DNA of 64,000 nt, from assembly GCF_001507855.1 (NCBI RefSeq), contig NZ_LGEN01000001.1:124001-188000 (forward strand), written 5' to 3'. Each line of letters begins with the position of its first letter. Position 1 is the stretch's first letter. Origin of the DNA: Halomonas sp. 54_146 (GTDB lineage: Bacteria; Pseudomonadota; Gammaproteobacteria; Pseudomonadales; Halomonadaceae). Position numbers and translations under genes: made by a program. The notes under the pieces were generated by a model. That model searched no databases, was not told the DNA's origin, and saw nothing but the letters and a program-made list of their open reading frames with translations. Of the stretch, positions 40,476-49,659 are shown in pieces.

Positions 40476-40826
40476 CACGGCTATTACTTGATGCAAATAA
40501 GGTGTAAAAGTGAGTGGTTACCATCGCTGCAAAAGCCAATAACAGGGCTTCGTTTGCATTTAAAGCCTATTATTGTCGGCACGGGCTGGTCGTATTGCGA
40601 CTATTGTTTCTATACTATGGGCCACGTGCCGTTTAAATGGTTTTATTAATTCGACAATTTGTACCTAGTTAATGGCGAGTTATACGTTAATGGCGAATTG
40701 CACTTAGCTAATGGCGAGAAATATCACTGATTAGTTAGGGGTGTAGGCCTTCAATGTTTAGCATTGGCTTAATGTCACCCAATTTATATTTACTTTTAAT
40801 AATGACGCAAGGAGATTTCTCGACTC
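40476..40826. other. 351-bp ftsQ-ftsA gap
   Basis: In many gammaproteobacteria ftsQ and ftsA are adjacent or overlap; here 351 AT-rich base pairs separate them. The gap holds a 52-codon ORF without a ribosome-binding site (40491-40649), three copies of a 12-bp repeat (40668-40718), a weak promoter candidate (TTGTAC at 40659-40664, TATACG at 40681-40686, 16-bp spacer), and the ftsA ribosome-binding site AAGGAG at 40809-40814. Confidence 0.6.
40668..40718. repeat. 12-bp repeat, three copies, upstream of ftsA
   Basis: GTTAATGGCGAG (40668-40679), GTTAATGGCGAA (40686-40697) and GCTAATGGCGAG (40707-40718). Start-to-start spacing is 18 and 21 bp, so the array is loosely phased with two helical turns. 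Confidence 0.82.
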
Positions 40827-42116
40827 ATGGCAGGCTCACCCAACGCATCCAATATGGTGGTCGGGCTGGACATCGGAACGTCCAAGGTCGTCGCGATAGT
40901 CGGTCAACCTACCGACGATGGCGGAATTGAAATTGCAGGTATTGGTTCGCATCCTTCGCGTGGTATGAAACGTGGCGTCGTGATCAATATTGAATCGACG
41001 GTGCTGTCTATCCAGCGAGCCGTTGAAGAAGCTGAATTGATGGCGGGCTGTGACATTCACTCCGTATACGTGGGCGTTGCCGGTAGCCATATTAGCTCAA
41101 TGAACTCCGATGGCGTTGTGGCTATTAAAGAGCGTGAAGTGACGCCTTCTGATATCGAACGCGTTATTGATTCAGCGCGTGCCCGCGCTATTTCAGAGGG
41201 GCAGCGTGTCCTTCATGTATTGCCCCAAGAGTTTTCGATTGACGCACAAGGCGGCATTCGTGAGCCGTTAGGCATGTCAGGTGTGCGGCTAGAAGCGCAA
41301 GTGCATCTGGTGACCGCTGCACTAAACGCCGTTCAAAATATCGAAAAGTGCGTGCGGCGCTGTGGCCTAGAGGTCGATGCGATTATTTTGGAGCAGCTTG
41401 CTTCAAGCATGGCCGTGCTGACCGAAGATGAGCGTGAACTGGGCGTATGCATGGTAGATATTGGTGGCGGTACCACGGATATCGCTATTTTCACCGAAGG
41501 GGCCATTCGCCATACGGCCGTTATCCCGATCGCGGGTGATCAGGTGACCAACGATATTGCGATGGCCTTGCGCACGCCAACCCAGCACGCTGAAGAAATC
41601 AAAGTTAAATATGCTTGTGCATTAACCCACTTAGCCGCAAGCGATGAAATGATTAAAGTGCCTAGCGTAGGTGATCGACCTGCCCGCGACCTATCACGTC
41701 AGTCATTGGCTGAAGTGGTAGAGCCACGTTACGAAGAGTTATTTACGCTAGTAAGAGACGAATTACGCCGTAGTGGCTATGAAGATATGGTGGCAGCTGG
41801 GATAGTGCTTACCGGTGGCACTTCGCGCATGGAAGGTGTTGGCGAATTAGCGGAAGAAATTTTCCACATGCCTGTTCGCATTGCGTGTCCGCAGAATGTA
41901 AGGGGCTTGGCGGATGTTGTTCGTAACCCTATTTATGCGACGGGTGTTGGTTTGCTGCATTATGCCTTGCAGGAAACGCGTCATGGGCAAGGTTTAAAAA
42001 GCCACGGGGGAGTTGTTCCTGCTCACAAGGGACGCAATGAACTCGCCCGGCGTGATATCAAGGAAGACCATTCGGCGCTGGCAAGAATGAAAGGCTGGTT
42101 CAAAGGAAATTTCTGA
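40827..42116 (+). CDS. ftsA: cell division protein FtsA
   Basis: Actin-like ATPase that tethers FtsZ to the membrane and recruits the divisome. Phosphate-1 motif [16 protein letters not shown] (residues 11-26), phosphate-2 [14 protein letters not shown], adenosine motif [12 protein letters not shown], and the C-terminal amphipathic membrane-targeting helix [13 protein letters not shown]. 429 residues (E. coli 420). ftsZ starts 34 bp downstream. Confidence 0.97.
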   Translation: MAGSPNASNMVVGLDIGTSKVVAIVGQPTDDGGIEIAGIGSHPSRGMKRGVVINIESTVLSIQRAVEEAELMAGCDIHSVYVGVAGSHISSMNSDGVVAIKEREVTPSDIERVIDSARARAISEGQRVLHVLPQEFSIDAQGGIREPLGMSGVRLEAQVHLVTAALNAVQNIEKCVRRCGLEVDAIILEQLASSMAVLTEDERELGVCMVDIGGGTTDIAIFTEGAIRHTAVIPIAGDQVTNDIAMALRTPTQHAEEIKVKYACALTHLAASDEMIKVPSVGDRPARDLSRQSLAEVVEPRYEELFTLVRDELRRSGYEDMVAAGIVLTGGTSRMEGVGELAEEIFHMPVRIACPQNVRGLADVVRNPIYATGVGLLHYALQETRHGQGLKSHGGVVPAHKGRNELARRDIKEDHSALARMKGWFKGNF

Positions 42117-42150
42117 CAGGGCCGCAAGCGCGGTTCAGGAGACGGGGCTT

Positions 42151-43329
42151 ATGTTCGAATTGGTAGATAACGCACCCTCGAGCAGTGCGGTCATCAAAGT
42201 GGTTGGTGTTGGCGGCGGTGGCGGCAACGCTGTTAACCACATGGTCGAAAGTAATATCGAAGGCGTAGAGTTTATTTGCGCTAACACCGATGCGCAGGCT
42301 TTAAAACGCGTCTCGGCTAAAACGGTGCTGCAGCTGGGCAGTGAAATCACCAAAGGGTTAGGCGCAGGTGCCAACCCTGAAGTGGGCCGGCAGGCGGCTA
42401 TGGAAGACCGCGAGCGCATTGCTGAGCTGTTAACAGGCGCTGATATGGTGTTTATCACCGCCGGCATGGGCGGTGGCACCGGTACGGGGGGTGCACCGGT
42501 GGTTGCCCAGGTCGCTAAAGAGCTAGGGATTCTCACCGTTGCCGTAGTGACGCGCCCCTTCCCCTTTGAAGGGCCGAAGCGGATGCGCGCCGCTGAAGAG
42601 GGCATGAAAGAGCTCTCAGAGCACGTTGATTCGTTGATCACTATTCCCAACGAAAAACTGCTTTCCGTGCTGGGCAAAAATGCCACGCTGCTGACAGCGT
42701 TCAGCGCTGCTAACGATGTGCTGCTAGGTGCGGTTCAGGGTATTGCCGAACTGATTACCAGCCCAGGTATCATCAACGTCGACTTTGCCGATGTGCGCAC
42801 CGTGATGTCTGAAATGGGCATGGCCATGATGGGCACCGGTGGAGCAACGGGCGAGAACCGGGCGCGTGAAGCCGCCGAAAAAGCCATCCGCAGCCCGCTG
42901 CTGGAAGATATTGACCTTCATGGCGCGCGCGGCATTCTGGTTAACATCACCGCTGGCCCCGATTTATCCATCGGCGAATTCAACGATGTTGGTGCCACCG
43001 TGCAAGAATTTGCCTCCCCGGATGCCACTATCGTGGTGGGTACCTCCATTGACATGGAAATGTCTGATGAGCTGCGTGTCACCGTTGTGGCAGCTGGCTT
43101 GGATGGCAACAAGGCCAAAACAGCCGCGCGTGAACCCGTGCGTCGCTCGGTTGCCGAGGCGTCATCGGATTACCGCAAGCTACAGCAGCCGACGGTCATG
43201 CGTCAGCAGCCCACTGCGCGCGCCGAAGCACCAGAAGCAGCCGCCAAACCACGTCCTGAAAAGCGTCGCGCTTCTGAAGCCGATGACTATCTGGATATCC
43301 CCGCGTTTCTTCGCCGCCAGGCGGATTGA
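42151..43329 (+). CDS. ftsZ: cell division GTPase FtsZ
   Basis: Tubulin-like GTPase forming the Z ring. GTP-binding motifs [14 protein letters not shown] and the tubulin signature [16 protein letters not shown]. The C-terminal tail, after a short variable linker, ends in [14 protein letters not shown], the conserved peptide that binds FtsA and ZipA. 392 residues (E. coli 383). Confidence 0.98.
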   Translation: MFELVDNAPSSSAVIKVVGVGGGGGNAVNHMVESNIEGVEFICANTDAQALKRVSAKTVLQLGSEITKGLGAGANPEVGRQAAMEDRERIAELLTGADMVFITAGMGGGTGTGGAPVVAQVAKELGILTVAVVTRPFPFEGPKRMRAAEEGMKELSEHVDSLITIPNEKLLSVLGKNATLLTAFSAANDVLLGAVQGIAELITSPGIINVDFADVRTVMSEMGMAMMGTGGATGENRAREAAEKAIRSPLLEDIDLHGARGILVNITAGPDLSIGEFNDVGATVQEFASPDATIVVGTSIDMEMSDELRVTVVAAGLDGNKAKTAAREPVRRSVAEASSDYRKLQQPTVMRQQPTARAEAPEAAAKPRPEKRRASEADDYLDIPAFLRRQAD

Positions 43330-43355
43330 TTCTTTTTATCAGGCTCATTTAAGCC

Positions 43356-43392
43356 GCTAGCGAGCGTTTTATTGGCTAAAACGCTCGCTAGC
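43356..43392. terminator. perfect 16-bp hairpin after ftsZ
   Basis: GCTAGCGAGCGTTTTA (43356-43371) and TAAAACGCTCGCTAGC (43377-43392) pair completely around a five-base loop. No T run follows (TGTTAAAG), so it may be a terminator of limited strength, an RNA-stability element or an attenuator ahead of lpxC. Confidence 0.6.
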
Positions 43393-43465
43393 TGTTAAAG
43401 TGAACACTGTTTGATAACTTTTTTCCCCCGCGGTAACCACCGCCAGCAGAGTTCGACTACTATCC

Positions 43466-44377
43466 ATGATCAGACAACGCACCCTTCAAAATGTCATCCG
43501 CGCTACCGGAGTGGGCCTACATTCAGGCAAAAAAGTCCACTTAGCTCTGCGTCCGGCACCGGTCAACACTGGAATTGTGTTTGTTAGAACCGATCTGGAT
43601 CCCGTCGTTCACGTGCCGGCACGTGCTGAGCTGGTAGAAGATACGATGCTCTGTACGGCACTTTCGTCTAACGGCGTAAAAGTAGCCACCGTTGAGCATC
43701 TGATGTCGGCGTTCGCAGGGCTTGGTATTGATAACGCCTACGTGGATGTTAGCGAGCCTGAAGTGCCCATTATGGATGGCAGCGCTAGCCCATTTGTGTT
43801 CTTGATTCAGTCGGCGGGTATTTTGGAACAAGATGCCGCGAAGAAATTTATTCGCATCAAGCATCGTGTCGCGGTCACCGATGGCGATAAAGAGGCGGTG
43901 TTTTTGCCTCACCAGGGTTTCAAGGTCTCTTTTGCAATCGATTTTGACCACCCTGTTTTTGAGCAGCAGAAGCAGACCGCGCTGATTGATTTTTCGACCA
44001 CGTCATTTGTGAAAGAAGTATCCCGTGCGCGTACCTTCGGCTTCATGCGTGACTTAGAGTTTTTGCGCTCTAACAACTTGGCGCTGGGCGGCAGTTTAGA
44101 CAATGCGATTGTGATCGATGATTACCGCATCGTTAATGAAGGTGGCTTACGCTACGAAGATGAGTTTGTTAAGCATAAAGTACTGGACGCCATTGGTGAC
44201 TTGTACCAGCTAGGTTATAGCCTGATTGGGGAATTCCGCGGGGTTAAATCAGGCCATGCGCTTAATAACCAGCTGTGCCGTGAGCTGATGGCTCAGCCCG
44301 ATGCTTACGAGATCATTACTTTTGAAGAAGAGAAAGCAGTGGCACCGATCTCCTACGCCGCGCCCGCTATGGCCTGA
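43466..44377 (+). CDS. lpxC: UDP-3-O-acyl-N-acetylglucosamine deacetylase
   Basis: Zinc enzyme for the committed step of lipid A synthesis. Zn ligands are His in [17 protein letters not shown] and in the [10 protein letters not shown] motif with its Asp. The catalytic Glu is within TVEH, and the late [12 protein letters not shown] holds the catalytic His. 303 residues (E. coli 305). The C-terminus is not an Ala-Ala degron in the E. coli style but ends YAAPAMA, so FtsH-dependent turnover is uncertain. Confidence 0.97.
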   Translation: MIRQRTLQNVIRATGVGLHSGKKVHLALRPAPVNTGIVFVRTDLDPVVHVPARAELVEDTMLCTALSSNGVKVATVEHLMSAFAGLGIDNAYVDVSEPEVPIMDGSASPFVFLIQSAGILEQDAAKKFIRIKHRVAVTDGDKEAVFLPHQGFKVSFAIDFDHPVFEQQKQTALIDFSTTSFVKEVSRARTFGFMRDLEFLRSNNLALGGSLDNAIVIDDYRIVNEGGLRYEDEFVKHKVLDAIGDLYQLGYSLIGEFRGVKSGHALNNQLCRELMAQPDAYEIITFEEEKAVAPISYAAPAMA

Positions 44378-44416
44378 TCCTGATCTAGCCTATTCGTTTC
44401 GATTTTTTTGATTGAT

Positions 44417-44440
44417 AAAGCATCGCTTAGGCGGTGCTTT
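44417..44440. terminator. possible terminator between lpxC and dciA
   Basis: AAAGCATCGC and GCGGTGCTTT form a 10-bp stem with one G-U pair and a TTAG loop between the convergent genes. The flanking A/T runs are only three bases, so the evidence is moderate. Confidence 0.5.
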
Positions 44441-44535
44441 ATGCGTATTAAAAGCCCGAAAACTGAAAGTGATAGTTAACTGGGGGCAGGGCAGGGCAGT
44501 ACTGCTCTTGGGCAGTAGGTGATTTGGAGAGTGGG

Positions 44536-44997
44536 CTATTTGGGTGGCCGCGCATGAGATGCCAGCCGTTCAAGCGCCCGTTTCAGCGCAGGGTTGGTGG
44601 TATCTTCAGCACACTCGGCCAACGTTTTGCCAGCATCAGCTGAAAGGCTACGTGTATTGCGCTTAGGTGCCACAATAGGCCGCACGGGGCGCACTTTAAA
44701 GGTGAATCCACTCACGCCTTCAAAACCAGGTAACTGGTGAAGCAGTTCTAATAGTCGCCGCTGTTCAAATCTTAGCCATGTTAACCAGCTTGCCTGGCCA
44801 CTAATCAGCGTTAGACGCCCCTCGCGAAAGCCGCCGACAAAAATATGCTCACGCATCTCTTCAGGTAAATGAGCGCGCAGATGCCGCTGCGCCTGATCGA
44901 TTAAACGAGACAGGCGCATTAACTGATTAATATCGCCGGAGTTTGACAGCAGACGGGCGATGGGCTGTGCGCGAGAACGCTTAACCTTTATACTCAT
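44536..44997 (-). CDS. dciA: DciA-type helicase-loading protein (DUF721)
   Basis: Member of the DUF721 family, which in Pseudomonas and others (DciA) loads the replicative helicase DnaB in bacteria that lack DnaC or DnaI. 153 residues from the ATG at 44997, which has AGGA at suitable spacing; the frame is open to 45087. The KH-like core is FVGGFREGRLTLISGQASWL with LRFEQRRLLELLHQLPGF. It has the Pseudomonas position between lpxC and secA. It is divergent from the small ORF ahead of secA. Confidence 0.85.
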   Translation of the reverse strand: MSIKVKRSRAQPIARLLSNSGDINQLMRLSRLIDQAQRHLRAHLPEEMREHIFVGGFREGRLTLISGQASWLTWLRFEQRRLLELLHQLPGFEGVSGFTFKVRPVRPIVAPKRNTRSLSADAGKTLAECAEDTTNPALKRALERLASHARPPK

Positions 44998-45049
44998 ACG
45001 CTTCATTCCTAGGGTACCGCTATCATAGAGTACTGCTAATAGTGACACC

Positions 45050-45068
45050 GGCCATTGTGTTAATGGCC
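45050..45068. promoter_or_regulatory. inverted repeat in the dciA / secA-leader divergent region
   Basis: GGCCATT and AATGGCC form a perfect 7-bp inverted repeat around GTGTT, in the 111-bp gap between the divergent dciA and the secA-leader ORF. It could be an operator or an RNA hairpin upstream of the ribosome-binding site at 45092-45096. Function unknown. Confidence 0.4.
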
Positions 45069-45108
45069 AATCAACAGACTTTACCACGCTCAGGAGTCGG
45101 TCTACAGC

Positions 45109-45471
45109 ATGTCACCCACGCTTGAAGTTCAATCTGCTTTGCCGCGGCGTCAACGCCGTTATGGTATAGCGCGTTGGTGGCTGGCCGGCTTATTAGTAAG
45201 CTGCCTTTTGCCCGCAAGTTTAAGCCCTGCCGATGCCATTCGTAGCGGTGAGTACCGCGTCACTATCTGCTTTTGGGTGCCCGCCATTTTACGCGCTCAA
45301 TCGCACTGGGTCGCCAAAAGGCACCGTGCTTTGCGTCGTTGGTTCCAGCATCCTAAACGCTTTACGCCTGCTCGACACGTGTTTAATTGGCTGCCCCCAA
45401 CGGCCATGCTGGTTGCGGCTCACGATGTTTTGACCCAACGCGGTCCACCTTCCCATCGAGTCAGTTATTAA
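45109..45471 (+). CDS. putative SecM-like secretory arrest peptide upstream of secA
   Basis: 120-residue ORF directly before secA. Basic residues at 13-17 (RRQRR) and a hydrophobic stretch at about 20-39 ending SPADA (residues 39-43) look like a cleavable Sec signal peptide. The middle is basic and Trp/His-rich (for example HRALRRWFQHPKRF). Residues 110-114 are QRGPP, six residues from the C-terminus. E. coli SecM, also encoded just ahead of secA, has a signal peptide and stalls at a C-terminal RAGP; other export-monitoring arrest peptides use RAPP-type motifs. I see no other similarity to SecM. AGGAG (45092-45096) lies 12 bases from the ATG. The stop is 63 bp from the secA ATG. Function is inferred from position and architecture; it could be an unrelated small exported protein. 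Confidence 0.6.
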   Translation: MSPTLEVQSALPRRQRRYGIARWWLAGLLVSCLLPASLSPADAIRSGEYRVTICFWVPAILRAQSHWVAKRHRALRRWFQHPKRFTPARHVFNWLPPTAMLVAAHDVLTQRGPPSHRVSY

Positions 45472-45511
45472 TACACTCACTTTCTCGAAATAGGGCGTGT
45501 CCCGATGGGTC
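45432..45511 (+). promoter_or_regulatory. possible alternative RNA helices linking the leader ORF to the secA leader
   Basis: CGATGGG at 45503-45509 is a perfect complement of CCCATCG at 45452-45458, just after the Arg-Gly-Pro-Pro codons (45439-45450). The overlapping TGGGTC (45506-45511) complements GACCCA at 45432-45437, just before them. The two helices are mutually exclusive, and a ribosome held at the Pro codons would cover both upstream strands. The likely secA ribosome-binding site (GGAT, 45526-45529) is not itself inside either helix. Confidence 0.35.
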
Positions 45512-45534
45512 GCTCGTGAACACTTGGATATTCC

Positions 45535-48267
45535 ATGCTTAATAATTTATTACGTAAAGTCGTTGGGTCTAAAAATGACCGTGAAGTAAAGCGCATGCAC
45601 AAAAGTGTGCCGCATATCAATTCGCTGGAAGCAGAGTTTGAAGCACTTAGCGACGCCGAACTGCAGGGCAAAACGGCGGAGCTTCGCCAGCGTTTAGACG
45701 CTGGCGAGTCCTTAGACAGCCTATTAACCCCTGCCTTTGCCATCGTTCGTGAAGCCAGTAAACGCGTGATGAACATGCGCCACTTTGATGTGCAGATGGT
45801 CGGCGGTATGACCCTGCACCGTGGCCGTATTGCTGAAATGAAAACCGGTGAAGGTAAAACCCTGGTGGCCACGCTGGCGGTTTACCTTAATGCGTTGACC
45901 AGTAAAGGCGTGCATGTTGTCACGGTGAATGACTACCTGGCACGCCGTGATGCTGAGTGGATGCGTCCCCTTTATGAATTTTTGGGCCTGACCATTGGCG
46001 TTATCTTCTCGGGTCAAACCGGTGAAGAGAAACGCCATGCTTATCAGTGTGATATCACCTACGGCACCAATAACGAATTCGGCTTTGATTATCTGCGCGA
46101 TAACATGGCGTTCTCGTTAGAAGATAAAGTTCAGCGTGGCCTGCATTTTGCGATTGTCGATGAAGTTGACTCGATTCTAATTGATGAAGCGCGCACCCCG
46201 CTGATAATTTCCGGTGCGGTAGACGAAAACACCGACCTCTATAAAATCGTTAATCAACTTGCCCAGCAGCTTGAGAAAGGCGAAGAGAGTGAAGACGAAG
46301 ACGCCCCGGTTGACGGTGACTTTTTAGTCGACGAAAAGCAGAAGCAGGTCGAGCTGACCGAGCAAGGGCACAATAAAGTTGAAGAGTTGATGCGCGCTGA
46401 AGGCTTGTTGGGCAATGAGGAGTCGCTCTACGCCGCGCAAAACCTCAATTTGCTCCAGCATGTGCATTCGGCACTGCGTGCCCGTTATCTATATAACCGC
46501 GATGTCGACTACATCGTCTCTGAAGGCCAGGTGGTCATCGTTGACGAGCATACCGGCCGTTCCATGCCAGGGCGGCGCTGGTCGGAAGGTTTGCACCAAG
46601 CCGTTGAAGCCAAAGAGGGCGTCACGGTGCAGCGTGAAAGCCAAACCCTCGCCTCGACCACCTTCCAGAACTATTTCCGCCTGTATGAAAAATTAGCCGG
46701 CATGACCGGTACGGCAGATACTGAAGCGTTTGAATTTCGTCAAATTTACGGCCTCGACGTGGTGGTAATTCCCACCAACCGCCCGCTGGCGCGCAAAGAC
46801 CTTAACGACTTGGTCTACTTAAGCGCTGAAGAGAAATACGAGGCGATCATTAAGGATGTCAAAACCGAGACCGAAGCCGGGCGTCCTGTGCTTGTTGGTA
46901 CCGCCTCGATTGAAACATCGGAGTATCTTGCCAACCTGATGCGGGAGGCGGGCCTTGCCTTTAACGTACTGAACGCTAAACAGCACCAGAGTGAAGCTGA
47001 GATTATTGCCCAGGCGGGGCGTCCAGGGGCGATTACCATTGCCACCAATATGGCCGGTCGCGGTACTGATATTATGCTGGGCGGCAACTGGGAAGCCGAA
47101 GCTGCCAAGCTACAAGACCCAAGCCAGAGGCAGATAGAAGCGCTGAAAGCTGAGTGGCAGGCGCGTCATGACGCCGTGTTGGCCGCTGGCGGCCTGCATG
47201 TGGTGGGGTCTGAGCGCCACGAATCACGGCGTATCGACAACCAGCTGCGTGGTCGTGCAGGGCGTCAAGGCGACCCAGGCTCAACGCGTTTCTTCTTATC
47301 GCTAGAAGATAGCCTGATGCGCCTATTCGGTTCAGATCGCGTCAAACGTTTGATGCAGGCGTTAGGTCTTGAGCGTGGCGAGGCTATTGAGCATAAGATG
47401 GTCTCCAACGCCGTTGAGCGTGCTCAGAAAAAAGTTGAGGGGCGCAACTTCGACATTCGTAAGCAGTTGCTTGAGTACGATGATGTCGCTAATGATCAGC
47501 GGCGGGTAATTTACGAGCAGCGTAACGAAATTCTTGCTGCTGATGATGTCGCTGATGCCGTTATCGGTATTCGTGAAGAGGTGATGGAAGCGGCGATTAG
47601 CGACTACGTGCCCCCCCAGAGCCTGCCCGAACAGTGGGACTTGCCAGGCCTGGAAGCGCACCTGAAAACGGAGTTCAACCTTGATGTGCCGGTGGTTAAA
47701 TGGGCCGCTGAGGATGACCGTTTCAGCGAAGAGCAGCTACGCGAACGGCTGCAAACCATGCATCGTGAGGCCTATGCGGCCAAAATTGAGGCCGCGGGTG
47801 AAAAGCTGATTCGCCGCTTTGAAAAGCAGGTCATGCTGCAAGTGCTAGATACGCGCTGGAAAGAGCACCTTCAGTCGATGGATCACCTGCGCCGCGGCAT
47901 TCACCTGCGTGGTTATGCTCAGAAAAACCCCAAGCAAGAGTACAAGCGTGAATCGTTTGAGCTTTTCCAGCACCTGCTTGACCATATCAAAGCGGATGTC
48001 ACGCGCATACTCAGCCACGTGCAGGTACGCCAGCCCGAGGAAGTAGACGCCCTTGAGCAGCAGCGCCGCGACGCGCTCGCGCGGGAAACCGCCACGGCCA
48101 GCAGTCGACACGATGCCCCGGCTCAGGAGCAAGCCAATACCGACCAAGCAACCCCTGGTGTTGACGGGCGCCCGGTACGTCGCGAAGGCCCGAAGGTTGG
48201 CCGCAACGACCCCTGTTTTTGTGGTTCGGGTAAAAAATATAAGCAATGCTGCGGAAAATTAAGCTAA
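45535..48267 (+). CDS. secA: preprotein translocase ATPase SecA
   Basis: Motor of the Sec pathway that drives unfolded proteins through SecYEG. NBD1 Walker [22 protein letters not shown]-like [20 protein letters not shown]2 [14 protein letters not shown], and the C-terminal zinc motif [13 protein letters not shown] for SecB and phospholipid binding. 910 residues (E. coli 901), complete. The ribosome-binding site is weak, consistent with control by the upstream ORF. AGGAGA and argJ follow. Confidence 0.98.
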   Translation: MLNNLLRKVVGSKNDREVKRMHKSVPHINSLEAEFEALSDAELQGKTAELRQRLDAGESLDSLLTPAFAIVREASKRVMNMRHFDVQMVGGMTLHRGRIAEMKTGEGKTLVATLAVYLNALTSKGVHVVTVNDYLARRDAEWMRPLYEFLGLTIGVIFSGQTGEEKRHAYQCDITYGTNNEFGFDYLRDNMAFSLEDKVQRGLHFAIVDEVDSILIDEARTPLIISGAVDENTDLYKIVNQLAQQLEKGEESEDEDAPVDGDFLVDEKQKQVELTEQGHNKVEELMRAEGLLGNEESLYAAQNLNLLQHVHSALRARYLYNRDVDYIVSEGQVVIVDEHTGRSMPGRRWSEGLHQAVEAKEGVTVQRESQTLASTTFQNYFRLYEKLAGMTGTADTEAFEFRQIYGLDVVVIPTNRPLARKDLNDLVYLSAEEKYEAIIKDVKTETEAGRPVLVGTASIETSEYLANLMREAGLAFNVLNAKQHQSEAEIIAQAGRPGAITIATNMAGRGTDIMLGGNWEAEAAKLQDPSQRQIEALKAEWQARHDAVLAAGGLHVVGSERHESRRIDNQLRGRAGRQGDPGSTRFFLSLEDSLMRLFGSDRVKRLMQALGLERGEAIEHKMVSNAVERAQKKVEGRNFDIRKQLLEYDDVANDQRRVIYEQRNEILAADDVADAVIGIREEVMEAAISDYVPPQSLPEQWDLPGLEAHLKTEFNLDVPVVKWAAEDDRFSEEQLRERLQTMHREAYAAKIEAAGEKLIRRFEKQVMLQVLDTRWKEHLQSMDHLRRGIHLRGYAQKNPKQEYKRESFELFQHLLDHIKADVTRILSHVQVRQPEEVDALEQQRRDALARETATASSRHDAPAQEQANTDQATPGVDGRPVRREGPKVGRNDPCFCGSGKKYKQCCGKLS

Positions 48268-48310
48268 CGGTAGCACTCTCGTAGAAAGTGTTTGCCTAAA
48301 GGAGATAATC

Positions 48311-49540
48311 ATGGCGGTAGGTAACATTCCTTTTCCAGACATGCCGCCCCTTGCAGGGGTGCGCCTGGGCGCTGCGATGGCGGGTATTAAAAAGCCGAAT
48401 CGTCGTGATCTTGTGGTGATTGAGCTACCTGAAACAGCAACCGTTTCAGGCGTATTTACCCGTAACGCCTTTTGTGCAGCGCCTGTTGTGGTGGCTAAAC
48501 AGCACCTGGAACAGTGTCGTGCAGAAAACCGTTCGCCCCGCTACTGGTTGATTAATACCGGTAATGCCAATGCGGGCACTGGCGATGCTGGCCTGCGTGA
48601 TGCCCGCGCCAGCTGTGCTGAGCTTGCCAAGCAGGCCGGCGTTGCTGAGCAGGACGTGTTGCCGTTTTCAACCGGTGTGATTGGTGAGCCGTTGCCCATG
48701 GAGCGCCTGCTGGCAGGCTTAGCCCCCGCGCTTGGTGCGCTGGCCAGCGACAGCGATGCATGGCAGCACGCAGGCCAAGGTATTTTGACCACCGATACTC
48801 GCGCCAAAGGTGCCAGCGTTACGGTGGAAATAGCCGGCCAGCAGGTGACCATTAATGGCATCACCAAAGGGTCGGGCATGATCAAACCCAACATGGCGAC
48901 CATGTTGGGGTTTGTCGTGACGGACGCGGCGATCGAAGCGCCGTTATTAGATCAACTGCTGCGCGAAACGGTAGACCGCTCGTTTAACAGCATCACCGTC
49001 GACAGCGATACCTCGACCAATGACGCCTGCATGTTAGCGGCAACGGGCACCGGGCCGCGTATTGCTGATGAGGCGCATGTGCTCATTTTCCGCAATGCGT
49101 TGCAGCGTGTGATGACCGAGCTTGCCCAAGCGATTATTCGTGATGCTGAAGGGGCGACCAAGTTTGTCACCTTGCAGGTGAACGAGGCTAAAAACCGTGA
49201 AGAGGCGCTGGATGTCGCGTTCACCGTTGCCCATTCGCCGCTTGTCAAAACAGCGCTTTACGCTTCAGATGCTAACTGGGGGCGTATTTTGGCGGCCGTT
49301 GGGCGTGCCCCCGTCACTGATTTTGACGTTAATCGCGTGGTGATTGATTTGGGCGATGTGCGTCTAGTCGAAAAGGGTGGTCGCGCAGCAGGCTACACCG
49401 AAGCCGCGGGAAGCGCCGTGATGGCGCAGCCAGAAATTACCATTCGCATTAACCTGGGGCGGGGTGAAGAAAGTGCCACCGTGTGGACGTCTGATCTTTC
49501 CCACGACTATGTGTCTATCAACGCGGATTACCGTAGCTAA
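48311..49540 (+). CDS. argJ: ornithine acetyltransferase / N-acetylglutamate synthase
   Basis: Arginine biosynthesis enzyme that recycles the acetyl group from N-acetylornithine to glutamate. It is made as a precursor that cleaves itself before Thr in PNMATMLGFVVTDA; KGSGMIKP is the adjacent conserved segment. NTGNANAGTGDAGLRDA and TSTNDACMLAATG are further family motifs. 409 residues. AAGGAG lies upstream. Whether it also has acetyl-CoA-dependent synthase activity cannot be read from the sequence. Confidence 0.96.
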   Translation: MAVGNIPFPDMPPLAGVRLGAAMAGIKKPNRRDLVVIELPETATVSGVFTRNAFCAAPVVVAKQHLEQCRAENRSPRYWLINTGNANAGTGDAGLRDARASCAELAKQAGVAEQDVLPFSTGVIGEPLPMERLLAGLAPALGALASDSDAWQHAGQGILTTDTRAKGASVTVEIAGQQVTINGITKGSGMIKPNMATMLGFVVTDAAIEAPLLDQLLRETVDRSFNSITVDSDTSTNDACMLAATGTGPRIADEAHVLIFRNALQRVMTELAQAIIRDAEGATKFVTLQVNEAKNREEALDVAFTVAHSPLVKTALYASDANWGRILAAVGRAPVTDFDVNRVVIDLGDVRLVEKGGRAAGYTEAAGSAVMAQPEITIRINLGRGEESATVWTSDLSHDYVSINADYRS

Positions 49541-49659
49541 TACGCTGGCTCTAAACAGGGCTATTAATTGGCAGTGGTAATGGGCAAACGCAGCGAGATA
49601 GCACCGATGTTCAGCGTTGGTGCACGCAGTGAATCAAGACGTAACGAGTATATAAGTAT

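Noticed and set aside
40491-40649. 52-codon ORF in the ftsQ-ftsA gap beginning MQIRCKSEWL
   Set aside because: No ribosome-binding site precedes the ATG, the sequence has no signal peptide or recognisable motif, and codon use is not clearly coding. Worth revisiting only if conserved in relatives.
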